Below, piece by piece: positions 35,793 through 44,418 of a DNA stretch of 64,000 nt. Position 1 is the stretch's first letter. Each line of letters begins with the position of its first letter. The DNA is taken from NCBI GenBank assembly GCA_945861415.1, contig CAMAUV010000018.1:1-64000 (forward strand), given 5' to 3'. The position numbers were made by a program, and so were the translations under genes. The notes under the pieces are model-generated. The model was not told where the DNA came from, did not search any database, and saw only the letters and a list, made by a program, of their open reading frames with translations. Source of the stretch: Akkermansia muciniphila. GTDB lineage: Bacteria; Verrucomicrobiota; Verrucomicrobiia; Verrucomicrobiales; V1-33.

Positions 35793-38081
35793 TCACGGAT
35801 TCCGGGTCACGCGGTAGAACACCCGCCGCTTTCCGGGAGTGGGAGTGGCCGCGAATGCCGTGTCGGTGTAACTAGTCTCGATGGCCATTCCGGGATAGGC
35901 GTCATCAAGTTCTGCCCATGTTGTCATATCCGTCGATGCCTCGACCTTCTAGGTGGCCCCGAGCGCAGAGGGGAACGTGAGGGTCACGGCGCCTGAAACG
36001 GGATTCCGGACGACATTGGTGATCTCGAAGGGGCGCGGATTGACGGTCACCTGCAATCTCTTATCGGTCAGGGTAAAAGTGCCGCCGGTATACGGTCCGG
36101 GCGCCAACTGGAAATCGCTGAGGTCAACTCCGCTGGGCGTCGCTCCTTCAAAGTCAATCAGGTCGTAGGTGTTTTCCCCCGCTGTGTCCCCGGCGTCCAC
36201 GAGGGACACGGTCACTCCCCCGGCTGACGGACTGCCGGTGAAGCTACCACCCGGAATCCGCAGCAGGTCACTGGTCGCGCCCAGTTCAAAGATCAGTTTC
36301 GAGCCGTCATTCAGTGTCAGCCCGTTCTTGAGTGTGAACGTGTCCACGCCGTTATTGACCGACGGATCTCCCGGGGAAATCGCCCCGCCGGAGTTGACAG
36401 TCGGCCTGCCTCCAGTTGTTGTCGCCGGGTGGTTGCCGCCGCCCACGGCACCGGTGCCGCCCAAGGTGCCGCTGGAATTGACGATTATCTGGCCATAGGT
36501 TCCTAACCCGGAGCCGGCCGCGTTGTTCACCAGCAGCACTCCCCCGTCAACCTCGTTGCTGCGATTGGGTTGCCGCCACGGAGCGTGGGTCTCGAAATCG
36601 TATGTCGCCACTGCCGTGCCGGCCCCGGTCTTCCTATACCCTATTAGCTTGGAGCCGTTGACTGTGGTGCGCTCATTTTCTCCGTTCCAACCATAACAGT
36701 AAATTTGGCCCGGGTAAGTTAATTTGGCGTTCTGGGCGACGTCTAGGACAATGTAGCAACTTTCCTCCACCTCAAAGCGGACATTCGCCACATGCTCGCC
36801 CCTCAATGCTCGCACGGTGGTGTCTTTGTTAGCATAGATGAAACCGTTCAACAAGGTGTAGCTCTCCGTAGAATCGAAGATTAAAGTTTCCAAGGTTGAC
36901 GGGTTACCGTTTAGTATATTTTCAGCGTTAACACTGATCGCGCCGCCGGGCGGGTTCAAGTCCGGGAAAAACGCCATCGAAATAGGGAGGGTATCGTTTA
37001 ACCAGTTCGAGGCGGTTTCCCACGTCTCGTCAGCCGGTTCATCCCAAATACCCAAGCCGGACGGATATGCCGCGGCGACGGTATACACACGGTTGACGAG
37101 AGTGTCCGCGGAAGTGACAGAGAAGGCGACCAAGTTGTTAAAGTTCTGAACGGAGCCGCTCAGCTTATCGCAAGTTGCGCCATCCGAGAGCAGGAAGGTG
37201 GGGGCGAAGTTCGCCAAGTCCGCCCCGGGAAGCACGGGGATTGTAATTGTAAGCGCCGTATGGTCAATCACCGGCCTGCCGCTCACAAACGGGTCATTGG
37301 CTGTGAAGGACTTGATGTCCGCACCGGACGACGGCGCAAACGAGGCAATAAGGACGGCCTCTCTTTGCGCGGCAGCAGCAATGGTCCACGTGGCGCTGTA
37401 ATCGCCGGAAGTAGCGTTGGCAAGGTAGCTTGCGCCAGAACCCGAACCGGTGGAGCCATTCGGGCGCAAATAGATGGCCGTATCTCCCCCGCCTATGATC
37501 CCGCTACCTACCTGAAACGGCGCCTGACTGTGTCCTGCAATGTCAACTATTAGCGCTCCCTCGCTGACCGCGAGGGGACCGGCGGTCAAAGATTGCGTAT
37601 TGCCGTTCTGGGCGGTGGCGGAGCCCTCCCAACCGCGCACACCGGTCGCATACAGGGCACCCAGAACGTTTCCTTGGACCTGGTTGCCTGGACCATTGAG
37701 CGCCACCTCGATCAGCCCGCTGCCGGTTGGTGGACTCAGCAGGTAATAGACCTGCACGAAAGCCCCGGCCACTCCGCTGTTAGCTGATATTCTATCCCCC
37801 AGTGTCAAGGGAGTCTGCGTCACCCCGTCGTTCCAGACGAACGTGGCCGCCTGTGCCCCGGTGAACGATCCTTCGCCCGTAACCTAGGCGACAAGGATCC
37901 CGTCCGGCCCCGGAGTAAATGTGAACGGAATCGAATTTACGAAGACGTTGTTTGCCGTAAAGCCGGAAAAGGCAGTCGCGGTGACGGTGGTTGGAGCGGC
38001 CGTTGCACTATCGACTATGGATAGCAGAGCGAAAAGGAACGCCGCCACGCTCCTTGGGGTAGTTTGAATGAATCGGCTCAT
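35793..38081 (-). pseudogene. Secreted beta-strand-repeat protein with two in-frame TAG codons
   Basis: One frame of about 763 codons, from a signal peptide (MSRFIQTTPRSVAAFLFALL, cleavage near ATAA) to a typical Verrucomicrobial C-terminus (KVEASTDMTTW ... RRVFYRVTRNP). TAG interrupts it at 37884-37886 (GILVA-stop-VTGEGSFTG) and at 35949-35951 (PSALGAT-stop-KVEASTD), with no frame change at either. The body has a WETASNWLNDTLP segment, then autotransporter-type strands (VNNAAGSGLGTYGQIIVNSS, GGTGAVGGG, GGAISPGDPSVNNG). It is probably a passenger-like surface protein. Without suppression only a 65-residue secreted peptide is made. Confidence 0.82.
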
Positions 38082-38330
38082 CCTGTTTATTTGGTTCTGA
38101 TGTTAATGTTTATCTAAGCACTAAACTTAAAAAATACGTCAAATTTGCGCTTTCATGAATTTTTCCACGAGGCGTCAATATTTATTTCATGGTAATTTAT
38201 TAAGGCAAAAACGCAGGGGCAGCGCATCGGGAGTGGCGCGCCTCTGGACGCCATGCAGACGCAACCCCGCAGCGACTTTGCACCCGGTCTGCGCGCGACC
38301 ATCCGACTTGTGACTAACCCTGCGGCGGCA

Positions 38331-38985
38331 GGTGGCCATCGGCGGCACAATGCCGCGAAAAAGCCCTGCTGGTTGATGAGTAAATGCGAATCGAGCGCGA
38401 TTACGACGATTCTTTCCTTCTGTTCGATCTGGCAGAATTTGGCTGGTGTGCCGCGTCAGCCAAACGGTCCGACCGACGATGGCACGGAAAGGCGCTCGGG
38501 TTCCGTGGTCACTTCGACTCCAAAACCGAACCCCTTCTGCCGCGTGGCCGCCTGATTGTTCGGCAGTATCAAGGCGTGATTGGCCATCATCAGGTCGATG
38601 GCCTTCCGGCCGAGCAGGCGTTTGCCGCCGAGCGTGCCGCCGTTGAGAAGCATTTGCGCGAAACGGGTCAAGTCGTCGGCCTTCGGAAAAATTCCCGATC
38701 CTCCCGCCTCGGGGCCTCGACCTAGCTCGGACCAGGTCGCGAGGATGGACTTGTCTTAAACCAATTTCCCCTCCGAACCATTTTTGTAGGTCTTCGCCAA
38801 ACGATGCATCTTGTCCTGCGCTACATCAAATCCCGTGTCTTTCATTCCGAGAAGGTGGAACATCTGGCAGTCCACAATCATGCCGTTTGTGTCAGCTATG
38901 TGATGATGCCTGCGTGCTTTCCGTCGTCCACAAACCGCTTTGTCATCGTGTGCAAAACCTTGAGGCGCGCCGGATCGAACTAAGG
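38331..38985 (-). pseudogene. Serine hydrolase (class C beta-lactamase family) remnant
   Basis: Pieces of one gene are recognisable in order. FDPARLKVLHTMTKRFVDDG (about 38979-38900, one frame) is the usual start of these hydrolases. MFHLLGMKDTGF lies in another frame after a large internal deletion. TYKNGSEGKLV is followed by TAA at 38756-38758, then ATWSELGRGPEAGGSGIFPK, ADDLTRFAQMLLNGG and SVGPFG followed by TGA at 38456-38458, then RGTPAKFCQIEQKERIVVIA. The SxxK nucleophile and YxN motifs are missing. Clearly dead. Confidence 0.8.
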
Positions 38986-39104
38986 TCAAGCCAAGGACAA
39001 TTGTGCTCAGGCCGATATCGCCAGGCCCCAAGCGATTGTAAAAAACTCAAATTCGTCATTGGCGGGCTTCGGAACGGGGATGGAGGGGGGGTGCTATTCA
39101 ACTG

Positions 39105-40418
39105 CTATCCAAGCTTCAGTGCGCCGGTGCTATCGCCGATGCGGTCGCACTTTACTCCCATGAGTTGCACCATCGAGAGCCACAGGTTGGCGATGGGCGT
39201 TCCCAGCTGGGACTTTAGATGGCGATTAGTGCTGATCGCCCCGCCTCCATGGCCTGCCACGATAGTGGGCAGGTCGCTGCAGATGTGGAGCGAGCCGTCG
39301 CTGATGCCAGAGCCGAGGGTGAAGATCGTGCTGTCGAGCAGGGTGCCCTCCCCTTCCCTGACCTCCGCCATTTTGGCTATGAGGGTGGCGAACTGCTGGA
39401 TGTGGAAATGATCGAGGGCTTCGAGTCTGGTGCGCACGTCCTCTTTTCCCTGGCCGTGTGTCATGCTGTGGTGATCCACGGGTTTGTCGAAGAGGCCGTG
39501 CACATTGAGCGGTGAGCCCCAGCGCTCCGGGCTGCTCATGATGGTGCAGACCCGCGTGAGGTCGGTGCGGAAAGCGAGGATCATCAGATCGCCCATGACT
39601 TGGATGAACTCGTCGCGTGTCATGGCCTGCCACGGTTTAGTGGGCGGGGCGAGCTTGAGCTGGTCGATCTCGGCCTGGCGTTTGGTCACGCGCTCGATCT
39701 GCTTTTCAACGGTGCGCACGGACTGCATATACTCGTCGAGCTTCCCCTGGTCTACCTTGCCGAGGTCGCGATTGAGCGACTTGGCGTCGTCCATCACGAG
39801 GTCGAGTACGCTGCCGTGTTCCTGGTGTTCTTTGACGGCGAAGAGGCGATTGAAGACGGCCTTGGGGTCGCGCAGGGAGCGGGCCACGTTCCCGTGCCCG
39901 TACCACGAGATGTTGTCGAAGTAGACCGACTCGCGGTTATCCTCGTAAGGATTGCAGCTGAGTTCGAGCGAGCGAAAGGCGGTGTGCTTGCCGGCCTCTG
40001 CGGCCATAAGCTGGTCAATGGTCGTCCGGAGCGGAAAGCCGGCGGGACAAAGCTGGTCGGGGGCGGCGCTGCTGAGCCAACAGGTACCGGCCTGGGCATG
40101 GCCGTCGGTACCAGCCACCTTGATACGGTCCAGTTTTGTGAAAAGGGAGATGTGCTCGCGGACGCGAGCGAGCGGCTGCAGGGTGGGGCTGAGGGTGAAG
40201 TTGTGTCCCTCGTCCACTGGATGCCAAGCGCGCTGCACCACTCCGTTCGGAATGTAGAAGAACCCAGCCCGCACCGGCGGTTTGGCCGCGGCGGGTGCGG
40301 ACGCAAATCCTCGGTTCTGCATGATTTCGAGCAAAGGCAGAGCGAGGGTGGCGCCAGCTCCGCGCAGGATGGTGCGGCGGGAAAGTGTGGTTCGCTTAAG
40401 GATCATGGCGGTTTTCAC
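39105..40418 (-). CDS. DUF1552 protein
   Basis: A 437-residue protein of the DUF1552 family with a Tat-like start (LSRRTILRGAGATLALPLLE). Family blocks are visible: RAGFFYIPNGVVQRAWHPVD, SLFTKLDRIKVAGTDGHAQ, SRDLGKVDQGKLDEYMQSVR, TIMSSPERW, HHSMTHGQG and a late LGSGISDGSLH ... LPTIVAGHGGG. DUF1552 proteins are almost always encoded next to DUF1592 cytochromes, as here (4-base overlap). Distantly related to DUF1501/sulfatase-like proteins; enzymatic role unproven. It is the fourth and last gene of the operon and ends in TAG. Confidence 0.9.
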   Translation of the reverse strand: MKTAMILKRTTLSRRTILRGAGATLALPLLEIMQNRGFASAPAAAKPPVRAGFFYIPNGVVQRAWHPVDEGHNFTLSPTLQPLARVREHISLFTKLDRIKVAGTDGHAQAGTCWLSSAAPDQLCPAGFPLRTTIDQLMAAEAGKHTAFRSLELSCNPYEDNRESVYFDNISWYGHGNVARSLRDPKAVFNRLFAVKEHQEHGSVLDLVMDDAKSLNRDLGKVDQGKLDEYMQSVRTVEKQIERVTKRQAEIDQLKLAPPTKPWQAMTRDEFIQVMGDLMILAFRTDLTRVCTIMSSPERWGSPLNVHGLFDKPVDHHSMTHGQGKEDVRTRLEALDHFHIQQFATLIAKMAEVREGEGTLLDSTIFTLGSGISDGSLHICSDLPTIVAGHGGGAISTNRHLKSQLGTPIANLWLSMVQLMGVKCDRIGDSTGALKLG

Positions 40419-43024
40419 TGATTCGTTTTATGGAGGAAAGGATAGCTGGCGACGATGCTGGAGACAACTGTGGAAAACTTACCATGGTCGGCGAGGACGC
40501 GGGCCACGATTTTGTCCACTGCGGGCTTGTCGGAAAGGTCCAGTTCGCGGCCGAGCGCGTAGGTGAGCAGGTGCTGGCTGAAGGCGCGCATGAACCATTC
40601 CGGCCGTGCGAGGAGGGCGTCCTTCAAGCCGATGACGTCGTTGAACTTCGCCCTTCCGAACAACTCGCCGCTGGCATCAATCGCGAGCCCCGACTGGTAA
40701 GTATCGCGCCAGCGCCCGATGGCATCGTAATTCTCGAGGGCGAAGCCGAGCGGATCTATCTTCTGGTGGCAGGAGACGCAGCTTTCATTCTTCTGGTGGG
40801 CGACGAGGCGCTGGCGCAAGGTCACCCCCTGGGCTTCGATGGCAACGTCGTCCTGCTCGATCTCAGGAATATCATCGGGGGGAGGCGGTGGTGGCCTGTT
40901 GAAGATGACGGTGGCGACCCATGCCCCACGGCGGATCGGGCTGGTGCGCAGGGGTTCGGAAGTCATGGTGAGGACGGCGGCGGAGGTGATCACCCCTCCT
41001 TCGCGCCGGGTGTCGAGGGTCCGTCGGGTGAATCTCTGGCTGGTGGTGCTGAAGCGCTGACGGTTTCCTCTGTCGCCAAATGGGACTGTGTCCTTATACC
41101 ATGACTGCAATTCGTCGGAGCGGTAGGAATAGTTGGAGTCCACCAGCAACATGATTGAGCGATCCTCTACCATAATGCTCTCAAAGAGGAGGAGGGGTTC
41201 GATCATCGTCTGGAGGCCGAACTTAAACTGCTCGCAACCGATGCGGGAGTAATAGACTTGGAATCGGTCGAAGTCGGGGACCGCGGTGATGAGGCGGTCG
41301 AGCCGCAGCCACTGACGGGCAAAATTTTCTGCCAGCGCCTTGCTTCGGGGACTCTCCAACATGCGCCTGACCTGAGCGTCGCAGACTTCCGGTTTGAGGA
41401 GATCTCCGCTACGTGCGGCGGCTAGGAGTTCATCGTCCGGCACGCTGCTCCAGAGGAAGGAGGAAAGACGGGCCGCCAATTCGTAGGGAGTGAGCGGTTC
41501 TTCCTTGCCCGCGTCGTGCTTGCGCTCGGTGAGATAGACAAAGCGGGGCGAGGAGAGGATTGCCGCCGTCACGCTCTTCATGGCCTGCGGGAAGGTCTCG
41601 TCCTTATCGATTTCGCGCTTAAAGAAAGCGACGTAGCGCCCCAACACCTCCCCGGTGACGGCGGAGCGGAAGGCGCGCTCAAGGAAGGGCCGCAGGCGCT
41701 GCTCCACAGCAGTCGGCCAGTGGTTGCGCTCGGTGTTAGGCGGTTCCGCGAAGAAGGTGCCGGTCAGTCGCGAGTAGTTGTCGAATTCCGGGGCGTTCAC
41801 GATGGAGCGCCCCAGTTGCAGGAAGCTCTCCAGCAGGATGGGCGAGAGGCTGAGCTGGTCGCCCTGGTTGTTGAACCCGTGCTCGGCCTGGAGGTCGATA
41901 GCGAACGGGCTAACCCCGGTGAGGATGTGGATTTCGATCTGTTCCTTGGCGAGGGGTCGGTTGGCTACCGTCGCGTGGTCCGGAAACTGGCCCTGGGCGG
42001 GATTGAAGTAGCTGCTGCCGCGGATGACCTTTTCTGGGAGCGGATAGACGTCGCCCTTGAGGTCCAGCAAATCGCGCACCGCATTGTTGTACTCGTAGCG
42101 GTTGAGGCGGCGCATGACGACCGGTTTCAGGCGGCCCGGGGCTTGGAGGTATTCTTCGAGGTAGCCGTTGAAGAGCGCGCTCAGCTTCCGGTGATCCTCC
42201 GGTGGCAACGGATCTTCGTCCGCGGGCGGCATCTCCTGGTAGGCTAGCGCCTCCGCGACCTTGCGGGTGAGCCCGATGTTAGCGAGGAAGCCCTCCTTGG
42301 TCGTAATCTCCTTCAGGTTCACGTTGCCCTTCACCTTTTTCGTATTGCCGTGGCACTGGAAACAATGGGCCGCCAGCACGGGACGCATTTCATCGAGGGT
42401 GACTGCCAGCTTCGGAGATTCCGTTGGCCCGGGGACCACTTTGGCTGCAGGCGGCGCTGCCGCCATCTTGGCCGGATCGAGCTCAGCCAGCGTGATAAAG
42501 TCCAGGCCCAGCAGGTGACCGCCCTGGAATTCCTCGGCCTTTCCATTGGCCCCTCGCAGGGTGAACTCGATCCGGCGCGAGCCCTCCCCAAGGGTGAGTT
42601 CGCCTAGATCGACGACGGGTGCGAGCGCAACTGCGGGTCCATAGAGATCGATCTCCTTCCGCAACTCCTGCCCGTCGAGGCTCAGGCTGAAGATTCCATA
42701 ATTCGGGGCGACGGTGAGTTGTAGGGCGACGCGATAGCGGCCCGACCGCACGACCCGAAACTCGCTTTCCATCTTCTGGCCGATCTTCCCGTCCCAGAGC
42801 AGGTGCGCGTTGCCGCTCCATCGGGCCCCGTAGTTTTCCATTTCCTGCACCCGCGACTTGCCCCGCATAGCGAGATTCTCGCCCTCCAGCACACCGGACA
42901 GCGGACCCTTCGCATCGCGTCCGCGCACGCTGTGGTAGTCGAAGGGAGCGGCGGTTGCGGTGACGCCAAGCAAGAAGGCGGCGATGCCTGTGAGGAGTTT
43001 AGAGTGACAGTAAAAGTTGGTCAC
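40415..43024 (-). CDS. DUF1592-type planctomycete cytochrome protein
   Basis: An 869-residue exported heme protein (signal ends near TATAA, residue 25). A carbohydrate-binding-like beta-sandwich spans about 85-180. The first heme motif is CFQCH near residue 222. The DUF1587 block RRLNRYEYNNAVRDLLDL follows, then DUF1595 and DUF1592 regions (SSPRFVYLTERKHDAG, LTPYELAARLSSFLWSS), a DUF1588 block (SPIRRGAWVATVIFN), a second heme motif CVSCH near 747 and a DUF1585 C-terminus (HLLTYALGREL). Such proteins are thought to carry electrons from extracytoplasmic oxidation. It overlaps the DUF1552 gene by four bases and lies 5 bases after the DUF1501 gene. Confidence 0.9.
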   Translation of the reverse strand: MTNFYCHSKLLTGIAAFLLGVTATAAPFDYHSVRGRDAKGPLSGVLEGENLAMRGKSRVQEMENYGARWSGNAHLLWDGKIGQKMESEFRVVRSGRYRVALQLTVAPNYGIFSLSLDGQELRKEIDLYGPAVALAPVVDLGELTLGEGSRRIEFTLRGANGKAEEFQGGHLLGLDFITLAELDPAKMAAAPPAAKVVPGPTESPKLAVTLDEMRPVLAAHCFQCHGNTKKVKGNVNLKEITTKEGFLANIGLTRKVAEALAYQEMPPADEDPLPPEDHRKLSALFNGYLEEYLQAPGRLKPVVMRRLNRYEYNNAVRDLLDLKGDVYPLPEKVIRGSSYFNPAQGQFPDHATVANRPLAKEQIEIHILTGVSPFAIDLQAEHGFNNQGDQLSLSPILLESFLQLGRSIVNAPEFDNYSRLTGTFFAEPPNTERNHWPTAVEQRLRPFLERAFRSAVTGEVLGRYVAFFKREIDKDETFPQAMKSVTAAILSSPRFVYLTERKHDAGKEEPLTPYELAARLSSFLWSSVPDDELLAAARSGDLLKPEVCDAQVRRMLESPRSKALAENFARQWLRLDRLITAVPDFDRFQVYYSRIGCEQFKFGLQTMIEPLLLFESIMVEDRSIMLLVDSNYSYRSDELQSWYKDTVPFGDRGNRQRFSTTSQRFTRRTLDTRREGGVITSAAVLTMTSEPLRTSPIRRGAWVATVIFNRPPPPPPDDIPEIEQDDVAIEAQGVTLRQRLVAHQKNESCVSCHQKIDPLGFALENYDAIGRWRDTYQSGLAIDASGELFGRAKFNDVIGLKDALLARPEWFMRAFSQHLLTYALGRELDLSDKPAVDKIVARVLADHGKFSTVVSSIVASYPFLHKTNQ

Positions 43025-43029
43025 GGAAT

Positions 43030-44418
43030 TTAACTGATGATTCCCTTCACCACTTCTCCATGCACGTCGGTCAGGCGGAAGTCGCGGCCGGCGTAGCGGT
43101 AGGTGAGTTGTTTGTGGTCGATGCCCAGGAGGTGGAGGATGGTGGCGTGGAGGTCGTGGAAGTGCACGGGATTCTCCCGCACGTAAAAACCGTAGTCGTC
43201 AGTGGAGCCGAACTGGAGGCCGGGTTTCGTGCCGCCGCCAGCGAGGAACATGGTGAAGCCGTGCGGATGGTGATCCCGGCCATCGTTGCCCTGAGCGGTG
43301 GGGGTGCGTCCGAATTCGCCGCCCCAGAGGACGAGAGTGTCTTCGAGCAACCCGCGCTGCTTGAGGTCGCTAATGAGTCCAGCGACAGGTTTATCCATTT
43401 CGGCGGAGAGCCGGGTGTGATCTTTGCGGAGGTTCCCATGCGAGTCCCAATAGCGGTGGGTGACCTGGACGAAGCGCACGCCGGCCTCGCTGAAGCGGCG
43501 CGCCATCATGCACTGTTCGGCGAAGCTCTTGGTCGGTTCCTGATCGGCGCCGTAGAGTTTGCGGATGTGCTCAGATTCATTGCTGATGTCCTGAACGCCG
43601 GGAACTTCGCGCTGCATGCGGAAGGCGAGTTCGTAGGAAGCGATGCGGGATTCGAGTTCGGTGTCGGGGCCGCGGGCGGCGAGATGGTCTACATTGAAGG
43701 CGGAGAGCGCTTCGAGTTCCTTTCGCTGGCGCGCCTCGTCCCCTAGCGGACTGCGAATAAAGGGGATGTTCATGCCGCCCGCATCACTGCCGATGCGTGT
43801 GCCGCTGAATCGCGCTGGAAGAAATGCGGATGACCAGGCTCCCGCGCCGCCGTGGCTGCCGCTGGGGTTGATCGTTATGAAGCCTGGCAGGTTGTCGTTC
43901 TCACTGCCGAGTCCGTAGTTGATCCACGACCCCATCGACGGCCGGGTGAAGGTATCTGACCCAGTGTGGAGTTCGAGCAGCGCGCCGCCGTGGCGGGAGT
44001 TCGTGCAGCGCATCGAACGGATGAAGCAAAGGTCGTCGGCGATTGACCCAATGTGCGGCAGGAGTTCGCTGATAGGGGCGCCGCTCAGACCGTGCCTCTG
44101 GAATTTCCAAGGGGAGCCGAGCAGATTGCCGGTCTTGTGGGAAACAATGCGCGGGCCGTCGAACGGGAGTGGTTTGCCGGCGTCGCGCTCAAGGAGCGGC
44201 TTGGGATCGAAGAGATCGACGGTGGACGGGCCGCCGTGCATGAAAAGAAAGATCACGCGCTTCGCCCGGGCCAGCGAGGGCGGAGGTGTGTTGGCTGCAA
44301 CGGATTCACGCGCGAGGAGCGCATGCAGCGCGAGCGCCCCGAAGCCGGTCCCGGCCCGCTTGAGCATGTCGCGGCGGGTGAGTGGGAGAGAAGTGCGGTT
44401 CTGGCAGAGCGTCTTCAT
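43030..44418 (-). CDS. DUF1501 protein
   Basis: A 462-residue DUF1501 protein with a Tat-type leader (LTRRDMLKRAGTGFGALAL). Family motifs: AKRVIFLFMHGGPSTVDLFD near residue 55, [57 protein letters not shown] and HDLHATILHLLGIDHKQLTY. DUF1501 is related to the sulfatase/alkaline phosphatase fold but its function is unproven. It is translated with the DUF1549/DUF1553 gene (4-base overlap). Confidence 0.92.
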   Translation of the reverse strand: MKTLCQNRTSLPLTRRDMLKRAGTGFGALALHALLARESVAANTPPPSLARAKRVIFLFMHGGPSTVDLFDPKPLLERDAGKPLPFDGPRIVSHKTGNLLGSPWKFQRHGLSGAPISELLPHIGSIADDLCFIRSMRCTNSRHGGALLELHTGSDTFTRPSMGSWINYGLGSENDNLPGFITINPSGSHGGAGAWSSAFLPARFSGTRIGSDAGGMNIPFIRSPLGDEARQRKELEALSAFNVDHLAARGPDTELESRIASYELAFRMQREVPGVQDISNESEHIRKLYGADQEPTKSFAEQCMMARRFSEAGVRFVQVTHRYWDSHGNLRKDHTRLSAEMDKPVAGLISDLKQRGLLEDTLVLWGGEFGRTPTAQGNDGRDHHPHGFTMFLAGGGTKPGLQFGSTDDYGFYVRENPVHFHDLHATILHLLGIDHKQLTYRYAGRDFRLTDVHGEVVKGIIS

